Origin: Undibacterium umbellatum
GTDB lineage: Bacteria > Pseudomonadota > Gammaproteobacteria > Burkholderiales > Burkholderiaceae_D
NCBI RefSeq assembly: GCF_014284125.1
Contig: NZ_JACOFX010000001.1
Span: 310,001 to 374,000 of the forward strand
Reading direction: 5' to 3'
Length of the DNA: 64,000 nucleotides
Part shown: one piece after another, positions 29,979-39,181 of the stretch
Numbering within the stretch: the first letter of the stretch is position 1
How the letters are laid out: each line of letters begins with the position of its first letter
Notes under the pieces: generated by a model
Database searches by the model: none
The model's input: the letters and a program-made list of their open reading frames with translations, nothing else
What the model was told of the DNA's origin: nothing
Made by a program: the position numbers and the translations under genes

Positions 29979-32285
29979 TTAAACCTGGGCGTGATGGGTA
30001 TGGATGATCACGGGTATTGATTTCGAGGTAGGCGTGCGTGCGTGATCAGCAAAGCTGGACAAGGGCACCAGGCCATTTGTTTCCGGGAAATAAGCAGCCA
30101 GGCAGCCTTGAGGAATATTATATTCAACCAGCATGAAGCGTTTTGCCTGACGTTTGACGCCGTCATCGCACAGGCTTTCCATATCTATCCAGTCGCCTGC
30201 TTGCATGTTGAGTGCCTTGATATCATCTTTATTGATGAACAAAACGCGGCGCTCACCAAATACACCGCGATACCTGTCATTCATGCCATAGATGGTGGTA
30301 TTGAATTGATCGTGCGAACGCATGGTCGCCAGATTGAAGACCGGTGATTGTCTTTTCCTGCGCGCCTGATGTATCGGTAAATCAATAGGTACGGCATGGG
30401 TATTGAAATTGGCCTTACCTGTTGCTGTCATCCATACACGCTCAGATGCGGTATTGCGCAAATGGAAGCCACCAGGCACGTTGACACGCTCGTTGAAATT
30501 GGCAAAGTCATCAAACACGGCAGCTATTTTATTGCGTATGCGGCTATAGTCAGCCTGCAACCAGGCCCACTGGGTCTTGCTGCGACCTTTGAGTGTAGCC
30601 TGTGCCAGACGGGCAACTACTGCCACTTCAGACAACAAGTCTGCCGATGCGGGAGGATTAATGCCGGATGACAGATGCACCATGCTCATGGAGTCTTCAA
30701 CAGTCACGGTTTGCGGACCGGTTTCCTGGATATCGATTTCAGTACGTCCCAGGCACGGCAGGATGATTGCACTCTGCCCGCAGATCAAATGGCTGCGATT
30801 GAGCTTGGTTGTTACATGCACGGTCAATGCGCAGTTTTTCAAGGCTTTATGCGTCACTTCAGTATCCGGGGTGGCCGTGGCGAAATTGCCGCCCATGCCA
30901 AAAAATACCTTGCCACCTTCGTTGAGCATGGCCTCAATTGCTCCGACAGTATCGTAACCGTGTTTTTGCGGTGGCTGAAAATCAAATACCTGGCCCAAGC
31001 GCTCAAGGAAAGCTGCCTTTGGTTTTTCTACAATACCCATAGTACGGTCACCCTGGACATTACTATGTCCACGCACAGGGCAAGGCCCGGCACCAGGGCG
31101 GCCTATATTGCCGCGCAAGAGCAGGAGATTGACGATCATCTGTATGGTAGCCACAGAATGCTTGTGCTGCGTGATGCCCATGCCCCAGCAGGCGATGACC
31201 TTGCCAGCGCCTATGTAGGTATCTGCTGCGCGTTGTATCTGCGCCCTGTCCAGTCCGGATTCCCTGACGATGACCTCCCAAGGTTCTGCCATTGCTTCTG
31301 CAGCAAATTGCTCAAAATTGGCGGTATGTTCGGCGATGAAATCCACATCGATAATTCTATGCCGCCCTTCAGCTTGCGCCAATTGATCGGCTTCCAGCAC
31401 ACATTTGATCATGCCTTTGACTGTCGCCAGATCACCACCGATTTTCAATTGGAAATAGTCAGACGAAATGGTGGAAGCCTGATCGGTCAACATATCGATT
31501 GCATTTTGCGGGTTCTGGAATTTTTCCAAGCCACGCTCACGCAAGGGATTGAAAGAGACGATGGCGGAACCACGCTTGGATGCTGCACGCAACTCACCGA
31601 GCATGCGCGGATGATTGGTGCCGGGGTTCTGTCCAAAAATCAATATCGCATCGGCCTGCTGGAAATCTGACAGCAATACCGTACCCTTGCCTACCCCGAT
31701 AGCTTCGCGCATAGCAAAGCCTGAAGGCTCGTGACACATATTCGAACAATCAGGGAAATTATTAGTGCCAAATTCACGTACAAACAATTGATACAGGAAA
31801 GCCGCTTCATTACTGGTGCGGCCCGAAGTATAAAAAATCGCATCGTCAGGACTAGGCAAGGCATTGAGATGCGTAGCAATAGTCTCAAAAGCCTGATCCC
31901 AATCAATTACCTGATACCGGTCGCTGGCACGGTCATATAGCATGGGATGAGTAAGGCGCCCCTGGGATTCCAGCCAATAATCGGATTTTTCAAATAACTC
32001 AGTGACAGTAAGGCTGGAGATCACTTCTGGTGTGGCGCGTCGCGCTGTTGATTCGGCAGCAACTGCCTTGGCACCATTTTCACAAAACTCAAAGGTAGAG
32101 GTGTGATCTGCATCTGGCCAGGCACAACCTGGACAATCAAAACCATCTGGCTGGTTGGCAGACAGCAGAGTCATAGCCCCCTTCTTGGGGATGCCCTGTT
32201 CAAATATCTGTTGAGCTACACTTTTTAACGCTCCCCAGCCGCCTGCCGGCCTGTCATACACTTGAATTGTCTTATTCTTGCTCAT
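29979..32285 (-). CDS. FdhF/YdeP family molybdopterin oxidoreductase
   Basis: A 768-aa bis-MGD molybdoenzyme (start chosen at 32285, MSKNKTIQVYDRPAGGWGAL; an in-frame ATG lies 27 bp upstream). Seen: FDCPGCAWPDAD near the N-terminus, SGRTSNEAAFLYQLFVREFG, NNFPDCSNMCHEPSGFA (active-site region with Cys, no Sec), DAILIFGQNPGTNHPRML, CWGMGITQHKHSVATIQMIV, and LNMQAGDWIDMESLCDDGVK in the C-terminal MGD domain. This is the YdeP branch, which lacks the classical N-terminal 4Fe-4S cluster. Physiological substrate is unknown; formate is possible. FdhD follows in the same operon. Confidence 0.85.
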   Translation of the reverse strand: MSKNKTIQVYDRPAGGWGALKSVAQQIFEQGIPKKGAMTLLSANQPDGFDCPGCAWPDADHTSTFEFCENGAKAVAAESTARRATPEVISSLTVTELFEKSDYWLESQGRLTHPMLYDRASDRYQVIDWDQAFETIATHLNALPSPDDAIFYTSGRTSNEAAFLYQLFVREFGTNNFPDCSNMCHEPSGFAMREAIGVGKGTVLLSDFQQADAILIFGQNPGTNHPRMLGELRAASKRGSAIVSFNPLRERGLEKFQNPQNAIDMLTDQASTISSDYFQLKIGGDLATVKGMIKCVLEADQLAQAEGRHRIIDVDFIAEHTANFEQFAAEAMAEPWEVIVRESGLDRAQIQRAADTYIGAGKVIACWGMGITQHKHSVATIQMIVNLLLLRGNIGRPGAGPCPVRGHSNVQGDRTMGIVEKPKAAFLERLGQVFDFQPPQKHGYDTVGAIEAMLNEGGKVFFGMGGNFATATPDTEVTHKALKNCALTVHVTTKLNRSHLICGQSAIILPCLGRTEIDIQETGPQTVTVEDSMSMVHLSSGINPPASADLLSEVAVVARLAQATLKGRSKTQWAWLQADYSRIRNKIAAVFDDFANFNERVNVPGGFHLRNTASERVWMTATGKANFNTHAVPIDLPIHQARRKRQSPVFNLATMRSHDQFNTTIYGMNDRYRGVFGERRVLFINKDDIKALNMQAGDWIDMESLCDDGVKRQAKRFMLVEYNIPQGCLAAYFPETNGLVPLSSFADHARTPTSKSIPVIIHTHHAQV

Positions 32286-32420
32286 ACCTGCTTTTATCTC
32301 CATACAACACATACCCTATGCCACAAGAATAATTGCAGCCAGGCAGCAAAATATGATGTAGCAAACAAGTTTACAGTGTAGATCTTACCAGAATCCGCAA
32401 TATGGCATTCTGATTGGCAC

Positions 32421-32993
32421 TTAACGATGGATGACGACCAGCAGGGCTTTAGCTTCGGTTTTACCCAAATTACGGATAGCATGATTTTTATCTGCGTCAT
32501 AGCGCGCCGTTGCACCCAGTTTGAGCTTCTTGCGTGCGCCCTCCACTTCAATTTCGACGCTGCCATTCAACAAAGTCAGATGCTCTGATGCGCCAGGGTC
32601 GTGTGAGTTTGACACTAATGCACCACCGGGTGCCAGGGTCAGTTCATACCATTCATATTTACCCGCCAGCTCCATCGGGCCCAGTATGCGCAGCACGTAG
32701 CCAGCATGCTCACCTGGCAGTGTCGGCGTTTCGTGCGCTTCCAATACACGAATGGGATCAAGTTTGGGTGACTCAGATGACAATAGTTCCGCAATGCTGA
32801 CACCCAAAGCATTTGCCAATCTCCATGCAACAGCTATAGTGGGATTAGCCTTTTCCCTTTCTATCTGCGACAACATGGACTTCGACACTCCCGCTGTACG
32901 CGACAAATCTTCCAGCGTCAAACCACGCTCCAGACGCATTTTTTGCAAAGTCGCGCCCACTTCTGGCGGGGTATTGGGTAAAACTTTTTTCAT
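32421..32993 (-). CDS. XRE-cupin transcriptional regulator
   Basis: A 190-aa protein: N-terminal helix-turn-helix (LQKMRLERGLTLEDLSRTAG, VSKSMLSQIEREKANPTIAV) and a C-terminal cupin (YEWYELTLAPGGALVSNSHD, EHLTLLNGSVEIEVEGARKK, ARYDADKNHAIRNLG). Such proteins bind short palindromes and sense a small metabolite in the cupin, in this context possibly threonine, glycine or serine. It is divergent from kbl-tdh-sdaA; two tandem 14-bp palindromes lie between. The YdeP-like oxidoreductase and fdhD follow on the same strand. Confidence 0.84.
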   Translation of the reverse strand: MKKVLPNTPPEVGATLQKMRLERGLTLEDLSRTAGVSKSMLSQIEREKANPTIAVAWRLANALGVSIAELLSSESPKLDPIRVLEAHETPTLPGEHAGYVLRILGPMELAGKYEWYELTLAPGGALVSNSHDPGASEHLTLLNGSVEIEVEGARKKLKLGATARYDADKNHAIRNLGKTEAKALLVVIHR

Positions 32994-33029
32994 AGAGACT
33001 CTTGCATCAGTAAAAAAGCTAGCTTAATA

Positions 33030-33063
33030 TTCGATATATCGAACTTTAGTTCTAGATATTGAA
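33030..33063. promoter_or_regulatory. Two tandem 14-bp palindromes between the XRE-cupin gene and kbl
   Basis: TTCGATATATCGAA (33030-33043) is a perfect palindrome; TTCTAGATATTGAA (33050-33063) is an imperfect copy. They are spaced 20 bp start to start, two helical turns. They are good candidates for XRE-cupin operators. The rest of 33,064-33,205 is A/T-rich leader. Confidence 0.65.
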
Positions 33064-33205
33064 TTATTTAAATATTTTAGGAATTTCCAACAATAGTGTA
33101 ACAGTGCCTTTGATCTGCAGACATGAAATTGCCAGTCTTTCATCAATAAAGCTGGTAAACAAAGATCAAATATACACAGCAACACACCAGATACACGGGG
33201 ACACC

Positions 33206-34411
33206 ATGAGTCAGACCACTTCCAGAACAAACTTCATCCAAGGCTTGGCCAGCAATCTGAACAATTTGCGTGAACAAGGCCTTTACAAACCAGAGCGCGT
33301 GATTGCTTCCCGCCAGGGTTCTGAAGTCACTTGTGATGATGGCCGCAAGCTGATTAACTTATGCGCCAACAATTATCTGGGTTTGTCTGGTGATGAATCC
33401 ATGGTACAGGCATCCATAGCAGCTACTGAGCAATATGGTTATGGCCTGTCCTCCGTGCGCTTTATTTGCGGTACGCAAACTGTACACAAACAACTGGAAA
33501 CAGCCTTGTCAGCTTTCCTTGGCACGGAAGACTGCATCCTTTACGCAGCCGCATTTGATGCCAATGGGGGTGTATTTGAACCCTTGTTCGATGAAAATGA
33601 TGCCATCATCTCCGATGCACTGAACCACGCATCCATCATTGACGGCATACGCCTGTGCAAGGCCGCCCGCTTCCGTTATGCCCATAATGATATGGCTGAC
33701 CTGGAAAAACAATTAATAACTGCTGCCGATAAGCGTCACCGCATCATCGTGACTGATGGCGTTTTCTCCATGGATGGCACAATTGCCCAACTCGACAAGA
33801 TTTGTGACCTGGCTGACAAATATGATGCGCTGGTCATGATTGATGAATGCCATGCATCCGGCTTCATGGGCGCGACTGGTCGTGGTACACATGAACATCA
33901 TAATGTCCTGGGTCGCATAGATATTATTACTGGCACGTTAGGTAAAGCACTGGGTGGTGCCATGGGTGGCTTTACGGCTGCACGTAAGGAAGTCATCGAC
34001 ACCCTGCGCCAAAAATCCCGCCCATACCTGTTCTCCAACACCCTGGCACCGTCGATAGCCGGTGCGTCCCTGTCTGTTCTGGAGCGCTTGTCCAACTCGA
34101 CTGAATTGCGTGACCGCCTGCATGCCAATACTGCACACTTCCGTCGTGAAATCGAAGCACTGGGCTTTACCATCAAACCAGGCACACATCCTGTCGTCCC
34201 CGTCATGCTGTTCGATGCACCGGTTGCGCAAAAATTTGCTGCGCGCCTGTATGAACTGGGTGTCCTGGTGACTGGTTTCTTCTATCCGGTCGTTCCCATG
34301 GGACAAGCCCGCGTGCGTGTACAGCTGTCTGCCGCCCATACTACAGAACAATTGAATACTGCCCTGACTGCGTTTGCTCAGGCAGGTCGCGAATTAAACA
34401 TCATTAAGTAA
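33206..34411 (+). CDS. kbl: 2-amino-3-ketobutyrate CoA ligase (glycine C-acetyltransferase)
   Basis: A 401-aa PLP enzyme of the alpha-oxoamine synthase family. The start is placed at 33206 (MSQTTSRTNFIQGLASNLNN); the frame is open upstream but without conserved sequence. Motifs: CANNYLGLSGDESMVQA, YGYGLSSVRFICGTQTVHKQ, FDANGGVFEPLFDENDAIIS, VTDGVFSMDGTIAQL, IDECHASGFMGATGRGTHEH, IITGTLGKALGGAMGGFT (PLP Lys), SRPYLFSNTLAPSI. It cleaves 2-amino-3-ketobutyrate with CoA to glycine and acetyl-CoA, the second step of threonine breakdown. tdh follows by 9 bp. Confidence 0.93.
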   Translation: MSQTTSRTNFIQGLASNLNNLREQGLYKPERVIASRQGSEVTCDDGRKLINLCANNYLGLSGDESMVQASIAATEQYGYGLSSVRFICGTQTVHKQLETALSAFLGTEDCILYAAAFDANGGVFEPLFDENDAIISDALNHASIIDGIRLCKAARFRYAHNDMADLEKQLITAADKRHRIIVTDGVFSMDGTIAQLDKICDLADKYDALVMIDECHASGFMGATGRGTHEHHNVLGRIDIITGTLGKALGGAMGGFTAARKEVIDTLRQKSRPYLFSNTLAPSIAGASLSVLERLSNSTELRDRLHANTAHFRREIEALGFTIKPGTHPVVPVMLFDAPVAQKFAARLYELGVLVTGFFYPVVPMGQARVRVQLSAAHTTEQLNTALTAFAQAGRELNIIK

Positions 34412-34420
34412 GGGATATCC

Positions 34421-35401
34421 ATGGAACGTATTTTAGTGATAGGCGCCAACGGCCAGATCGGCAGTGAGTTGGTGGAAGCATTAGCAAACCAGCATGGGGC
34501 AGACAATGTAGTCGCTGCCGACATTAGGCCTGAAAGCCTGTATGGCGCTAAAATCTATGAAGTCATTGATGTCCTGAACCCTGAGAGTCTGGCGCAAGTC
34601 GTGGCTCAATACGACATCACCCAGGTCTATCAACTGGCAGCAATGCTGTCGGCGACGGGTGAACAAGCCCCCCTGAAAGCCTGGACGCTGAACATGGATG
34701 GCCTGCTCAATATCCTTGAACTGGCACGCACACGCAACGAAGCTGGCAAGCCATTGAAAGTATTCTGGCCTTCCTCCATCGCTGCATTCGGCCCAAACAC
34801 GCCGCCGATCAATACACCACAATACGCGGTAATGGACCCCAGTACAATCTACGGCATCAGCAAACTGGCTGGCGAACGACTGTGCGAATATTATTTCCAA
34901 AAATACAGTGTCGATGTACGCAGCATACGTTACCCAGGCATCATCAGCTACAAATCTCCTCCAGGCGGTGGCACTACCGACTATGCGATAGCCATATTTC
35001 ATTCAGCTCTGCGAGGCGAAATTTATGAATGTTTCCTTGAGTCAGAAACCAGCTTGCCGATGATCTACATGCCGGATGCTATACGCGCCACCATCTCCCT
35101 GATGGATGCGCCAGCCGCCAAACTTTCTATACGTTCTTCTTACAATGTAGCAGGTTTAAGCTTTAATCCACGGGAATTAGCGTTTGCAATCAAACAAAAT
35201 TTGCCTGCATTTGACATACACTACGCGCCTGACAGCCGTCAGGCAATCGCCGCTTCCTGGCCACAAAGCCTGGATGACAACGTAGCGACAACTGACTGGG
35301 GCTGGCAAGCACAAGTAGGCCTGCAACAACTGGTGGAAGACATGTTGAAAAATATTCGTGTCGATCAAACGGCGTTGAAGGAGTTGGATCAGGCCGCATA
35401 A
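34421..35401 (+). CDS. tdh: SDR-type L-threonine 3-dehydrogenase
   Basis: A 326-aa extended short-chain dehydrogenase resembling UDP-sugar epimerases: NAD motif ILVIGANGQIGSELVEAL, YQLAAMLSATGEQAPL, FWPSSIAAFGPNTP, active-site YGISKLAGERLCEYYFQKY (Y-x3-K), VDVRSIRYPGIISYKSPPGG. The RYPG-I-S...PPGGGTTDYA signature is that of the SDR (not zinc MDR) threonine dehydrogenases known from Cupriavidus and Flavobacterium. It makes 2-amino-3-ketobutyrate from threonine, feeding kbl just upstream. The three genes kbl-tdh-sdaA read as one operon. Confidence 0.88.
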   Translation: MERILVIGANGQIGSELVEALANQHGADNVVAADIRPESLYGAKIYEVIDVLNPESLAQVVAQYDITQVYQLAAMLSATGEQAPLKAWTLNMDGLLNILELARTRNEAGKPLKVFWPSSIAAFGPNTPPINTPQYAVMDPSTIYGISKLAGERLCEYYFQKYSVDVRSIRYPGIISYKSPPGGGTTDYAIAIFHSALRGEIYECFLESETSLPMIYMPDAIRATISLMDAPAAKLSIRSSYNVAGLSFNPRELAFAIKQNLPAFDIHYAPDSRQAIAASWPQSLDDNVATTDWGWQAQVGLQQLVEDMLKNIRVDQTALKELDQAA

Positions 35402-35434
35402 ATAATTAACAGAGACAAGTAAAGAGGTGAATTG

Positions 35435-36817
35435 ATGGACATGCGTGTATTCGAATTATTTAAAATAGGCGTAGGCCCATCGAGTTCCCATACGGTCGGC
35501 CCCATGCTGGCTGCCCGCAGATTTTTGCTTGAATCTGCAGATTTGTATAAGGTGTCCAAAGTACAGGTCGCCTTATACGGCTCCCTCGCTCTGACTGGCC
35601 ATGGCCATGCAACCGACAAGGCAGTTTTACTGGGCTTGATGGGCGAGACGCCGCAAGACCTCGTTCCTGAAAGCGTGGATGAAAAACTGGCCGCCCTGGC
35701 CAGTTCAGGCAAAATGAATTTGCTGGGTGAATACTCTGTCAAGTTTGATGTTGCCGCAGATATACTCTGGTTCAAGCAAGAAGTATTGCCTGGCCACCCA
35801 AATGGCATGAAATTCATACTGACTCGTAATGATGGCAGCAGTTTTGAAAAAATATACTACTCCACAGGCGGCGGTTTTATCTATTCATCAGAAGAACTGG
35901 CGAATCCTGACTCTGACGACAGCGGCGAATGGAAACCCCTGCCCTACCCATTTGGAACCATGGCCGAATTGCTGGCCCATGGCAAACGCACAGGTTTGTC
36001 CATCACAGACATGATGCGCGCCAATGAAAATGTCTACTGTAGCGACGAAGAACTCGATGCTGGCCTGGATAGAATCTGGTCAGTCATGAAAGGCTGTATC
36101 TCGCGCGGTCTGCAAACGTCTGGCGAACTGCCAGGTGGATTGCATGTCAAACGACGCGCTGCCAAATTATGGCGCGCTGCCAATGAAACAGCTGACGTAT
36201 TGCCACATGATGGCCTGCACCGTGTCAGTCTGTATGCCATGGCAGTCAATGAAGAAAATGCAGCTGGCGGCCGTGTAGTTACTGCGCCAACCAATGGTGC
36301 TGCCGGCATTATCCCGGCTGTGTTGCGCTACTACGCAGAAGACTGTAAACCCAGCCACCCAGAGCAAGGCATACGCAATTTCATGTTGGCAGCGTCCGCC
36401 ATAGGCATGCTGTGCAAAAAGAATGCCTCGATTTCCGGCGCTGAAATCGGCTGCCAGGGCGAAGTCGGTGTGGCCTGTGCCATGGCAGCTGCTGGATTGA
36501 CCGCCGCCCTTGGCGGCACTAATGAGCAAATTGAATCAGCCGCAGAAATCGGCATAGAACACCATTTGGGTATGACTTGTGACCCTATCGGCGGTCTGGT
36601 GCAAATTCCCTGCATAGAACGCAATGGCATGGGAGCAGTCAAGGCGATTACAGCTGCGTCATTATCCCTGCGCAGTGATGGCACGCATCATGTCAGTCTG
36701 GACGACGTAATAGAAACCATGCGTGCGACGGGTTTTGACATGCAGGCAAAATACAAGGAGACTTCCCTGGGCGGCCTGGCTGTACACGTGGTCACGGTTA
36801 ACTACGCTGCCTGCTAA
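35435..36817 (+). CDS. sdaA: L-serine ammonia-lyase (serine dehydratase)
   Basis: A 460-aa iron-sulfur serine dehydratase. ATG 35435 follows AGAGGTGA. Motifs: FELFKIGVGPSSSHTVGPML (substrate region), LALTGHGHATDKAVLLGLMG, GGRVVTAPTNGAAGIIPAVL, SISGAEIGCQGEVGVACAMA (cluster Cys), HHLGMTCDPIGGLVQIPCIE (two cluster Cys), ALSLRSDGTHHVSLDDVIETM. Both alpha and beta parts are fused, as in the single-chain type. It converts serine to pyruvate. Coming after kbl-tdh, it fits a route threonine to glycine to serine to pyruvate. A terminator follows. Confidence 0.92.
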   Translation: MDMRVFELFKIGVGPSSSHTVGPMLAARRFLLESADLYKVSKVQVALYGSLALTGHGHATDKAVLLGLMGETPQDLVPESVDEKLAALASSGKMNLLGEYSVKFDVAADILWFKQEVLPGHPNGMKFILTRNDGSSFEKIYYSTGGGFIYSSEELANPDSDDSGEWKPLPYPFGTMAELLAHGKRTGLSITDMMRANENVYCSDEELDAGLDRIWSVMKGCISRGLQTSGELPGGLHVKRRAAKLWRAANETADVLPHDGLHRVSLYAMAVNEENAAGGRVVTAPTNGAAGIIPAVLRYYAEDCKPSHPEQGIRNFMLAASAIGMLCKKNASISGAEIGCQGEVGVACAMAAAGLTAALGGTNEQIESAAEIGIEHHLGMTCDPIGGLVQIPCIERNGMGAVKAITAASLSLRSDGTHHVSLDDVIETMRATGFDMQAKYKETSLGGLAVHVVTVNYAAC

Positions 36818-36840
36818 TCCGAATACCCGGGCAACTGGAT

Positions 36841-36875
36841 AAAAAATGGCCGCTCTCTCACAGCGGCCATTTTTT
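36841..36875. terminator. Bidirectional terminator between sdaA and the S9-like gene
   Basis: ATGGCCGCT (36846-36854) and AGCGGCCAT (36862-36870) flanked by A-run and T-run. It lies between two convergent genes and overlaps the last codons of the S9-like gene. Confidence 0.85.
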
Positions 36876-38955
36876 ATTTAAGCACAAATCCTTTGTGCCC
36901 TGTCTGCCAAAGCAAGAAGGCCCAATTATCTGCAAGCTCACTAAGCGCATCATATTTCCAGCTACCAGCAAAGTCGGTACGAAATAATGCCGGTCTGGAT
37001 TTTTCTTCATTTACTGCTTGCAAACGCGCACTGAACTTGCCACTCATCCAGATTGGTGTATCGGCCAGACCAAAACGGGCCGATATCAGGGTTGCGGGAT
37101 AACTCCGTCCAGCACTCAAGCTGGCATACGGACTCAGGTTACCCCCGGTAACATTACTCTTGCCGCCTGCATTCGACTTTTGGTTTTTGCCCGCAGTCAC
37201 AGCTTCAGAGAGCACTGCCGCACTTTGCATGGCAACAAACAATTCAGGCCGCTGGCTAATGGCTTGCGCTAACCATCGCTTGCCTGGCGTTGTTTCTTGC
37301 GCGACCAGTTTCTTAGGGCTGGTATAACCTTCGGCAATCAAGTAGTCAGCAGCTGCAATAACCTCATCCAAGCCTTCATTTGGATTTTTTTGCTTGGCAT
37401 TTTCATTTGCCGGAATATGAACAATAGCCATCAGGGCATCCTGTTCCAGCCATGCCAGTCGCAAGGCGTCGAACCTGGCCAACTTCGACAAACCAGTACC
37501 CGTATCCACCGTCAACAAGCCAGGACGCTTACCATCCAGTTCCATGCCCTCGGAATATAGTAGTGTCAAGGCAATTTTCTTGTTGCTGCCAGGCCTGGAA
37601 ATACTCAGGTTCTTGCTGACGAAACGATGAAAACCAACTTGCGGCGCACGGAACACCTCTACATTCCTGACTTGACCACCAGCCAATGCACGGTAAGCTA
37701 AAGGCGCGGCATTTGCGGCCTCCAGAACAAAGAGCACCCCTTCACTATCGGCATCGGCACTCAAGTCACTGATACGTCCGGAACGCGGCAAACTCAGGTC
37801 CTCCTGCTTACTGCCATCAAGCTCCACCTTCATGAGCTTGCTATACCCGGCTTCAACGGCATGAATATACAAGGCATTCCGGGCAACCGCCACATCCAGC
37901 AATTCATCACTGCTGGCGGGCAAGACTTCCTTGGCAGCGCTGATTTGCGGTGTCTTTAAATCCAGTTTAAGTATAGCCCCTGTATTCTTCTTTTTTGTTG
38001 ATAACAGATAGAGTTGTTCACCAGCCAGCCATGCATTCCTTACTTTATCTGCTGGCGCTGCAATGCGCTGCCAGGGAGACGCTGCTCCATTTAGCTGATC
38101 CTGCTTGATGACGTACAGGCTGCGTTCTTGGTTATGCCCGTGCTGAACAGCTGCCAGCAGGTAGGGCGAGTTGGCTCTGGTCCTGATCGACACGATATCA
38201 CTGACAGCAAATCGTCTGCTCTTGTTAACGCCTGGACCAATGACGGGAACATCAGTTTCCAGTTTACTGCCAAGTAAGTGCTGCCAGATAGCGCCACGGT
38301 CGGCACCTGGTTTTGTTGCGGACTTACGGTAATAAATCGCTGTGGAATCAGCATTCCAGGCAACATCCTTGATGTCTGCAGCTATCATTTCCAGATTATC
38401 TTTGAGCATGCTGGCATCGCCAGTCTTGATAATACGCAGGCTTTGGCGCTGTCCAGGGGGGGTAATTATCGTCACGGCAACATGGCTGCCATCCACAGAT
38501 GGCGTGAACAGACCTATGCTTTGCCCAATCTCGGTCAGCAGGAGCAAGCGCTCAGCATTGGTAGCGGCATTGCGCATGAAAAGCTGCTGCCTGTTATCCG
38601 CAGTTATGCGCACAAAAAACTGCATGCCCCGCACTTCCAGCAAACTGCCGGCACCAAATTCTGTGCTTTGCAAGACTTTGAGGCGCTTCAGTAAAGCGTC
38701 CCGACCACTGATGTTTGCCAATGCCGCATTGGCAAAGTCAGTTTGCTTTTTCATCCAGGCCCGAACCTGGGCGTCACTTAGCGATTCCAGAAAGCGATGT
38801 CGGTCGTCAGCTTGCTCAGCCTGCCCTGAGGCACTAGGCTTGGGCAATGCGGGGTAATTTCCCCATGGCTGCAATTGTGCTAGTGCCAGCACTGGCCAAA
38901 ATGTCAGCAGCACAGCAAGCTGTTTGATCTGTTGAATGTATCGACTTCCCGACAT
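36874..38955 (-). CDS. Exported prolyl-oligopeptidase-like protein lacking catalytic residues
   Basis: Start at 38955 follows GGGAG by 7 nt; the product is 693 aa with a signal peptide (IKQLAVLLTFWPVLALAQ). The N-terminal part is a seven-bladed propeller type region as in S9 peptidases. The C-terminal part keeps the family frame (RPGLLTVDTGTGLSKLARFD, SPKKLVAQETTPGKRWLAQA, ISQRPELFVAMQSAAVLSEA, YPATLISARFGLADTPIWMS, GKFSARLQAVN). The GGSxGG nucleophile site is replaced by QETTPGKRW, and the GHG-type His site by DFAGSWKYDALSELAD. So Ser and His are lost and peptidase activity is unlikely; a binding or regulatory role is possible. Confidence 0.78.
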   Translation of the reverse strand: MSGSRYIQQIKQLAVLLTFWPVLALAQLQPWGNYPALPKPSASGQAEQADDRHRFLESLSDAQVRAWMKKQTDFANAALANISGRDALLKRLKVLQSTEFGAGSLLEVRGMQFFVRITADNRQQLFMRNAATNAERLLLLTEIGQSIGLFTPSVDGSHVAVTIITPPGQRQSLRIIKTGDASMLKDNLEMIAADIKDVAWNADSTAIYYRKSATKPGADRGAIWQHLLGSKLETDVPVIGPGVNKSRRFAVSDIVSIRTRANSPYLLAAVQHGHNQERSLYVIKQDQLNGAASPWQRIAAPADKVRNAWLAGEQLYLLSTKKKNTGAILKLDLKTPQISAAKEVLPASSDELLDVAVARNALYIHAVEAGYSKLMKVELDGSKQEDLSLPRSGRISDLSADADSEGVLFVLEAANAAPLAYRALAGGQVRNVEVFRAPQVGFHRFVSKNLSISRPGSNKKIALTLLYSEGMELDGKRPGLLTVDTGTGLSKLARFDALRLAWLEQDALMAIVHIPANENAKQKNPNEGLDEVIAAADYLIAEGYTSPKKLVAQETTPGKRWLAQAISQRPELFVAMQSAAVLSEAVTAGKNQKSNAGGKSNVTGGNLSPYASLSAGRSYPATLISARFGLADTPIWMSGKFSARLQAVNEEKSRPALFRTDFAGSWKYDALSELADNWAFLLWQTGHKGFVLK

Positions 38956-39181
38956 GCAGACTCCCAAGTCTTAATGTTTTAACAGGCACCTAGTATCTCT
39001 CAATGCGGCACCAATTGGCAAAAAGCATCTGGTTTTTCATGGGAAGGGGCGCCGCTCATGTTTCAATATTTGAATTTCGCCCCCCGGTTTCTGCATTTCA
39101 TCGCAAACGCATGGCAGTCACAAGGTAACTTGCTTAAAGTGCTTACATCGAAAGACCACACGAAGAACCAGAGAGAAAATA

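Noticed and set aside
30675-31670. 331-aa + strand ORF inside the FdhF/YdeP gene
   Set aside because: Antisense shadow of a certain molybdoenzyme gene.
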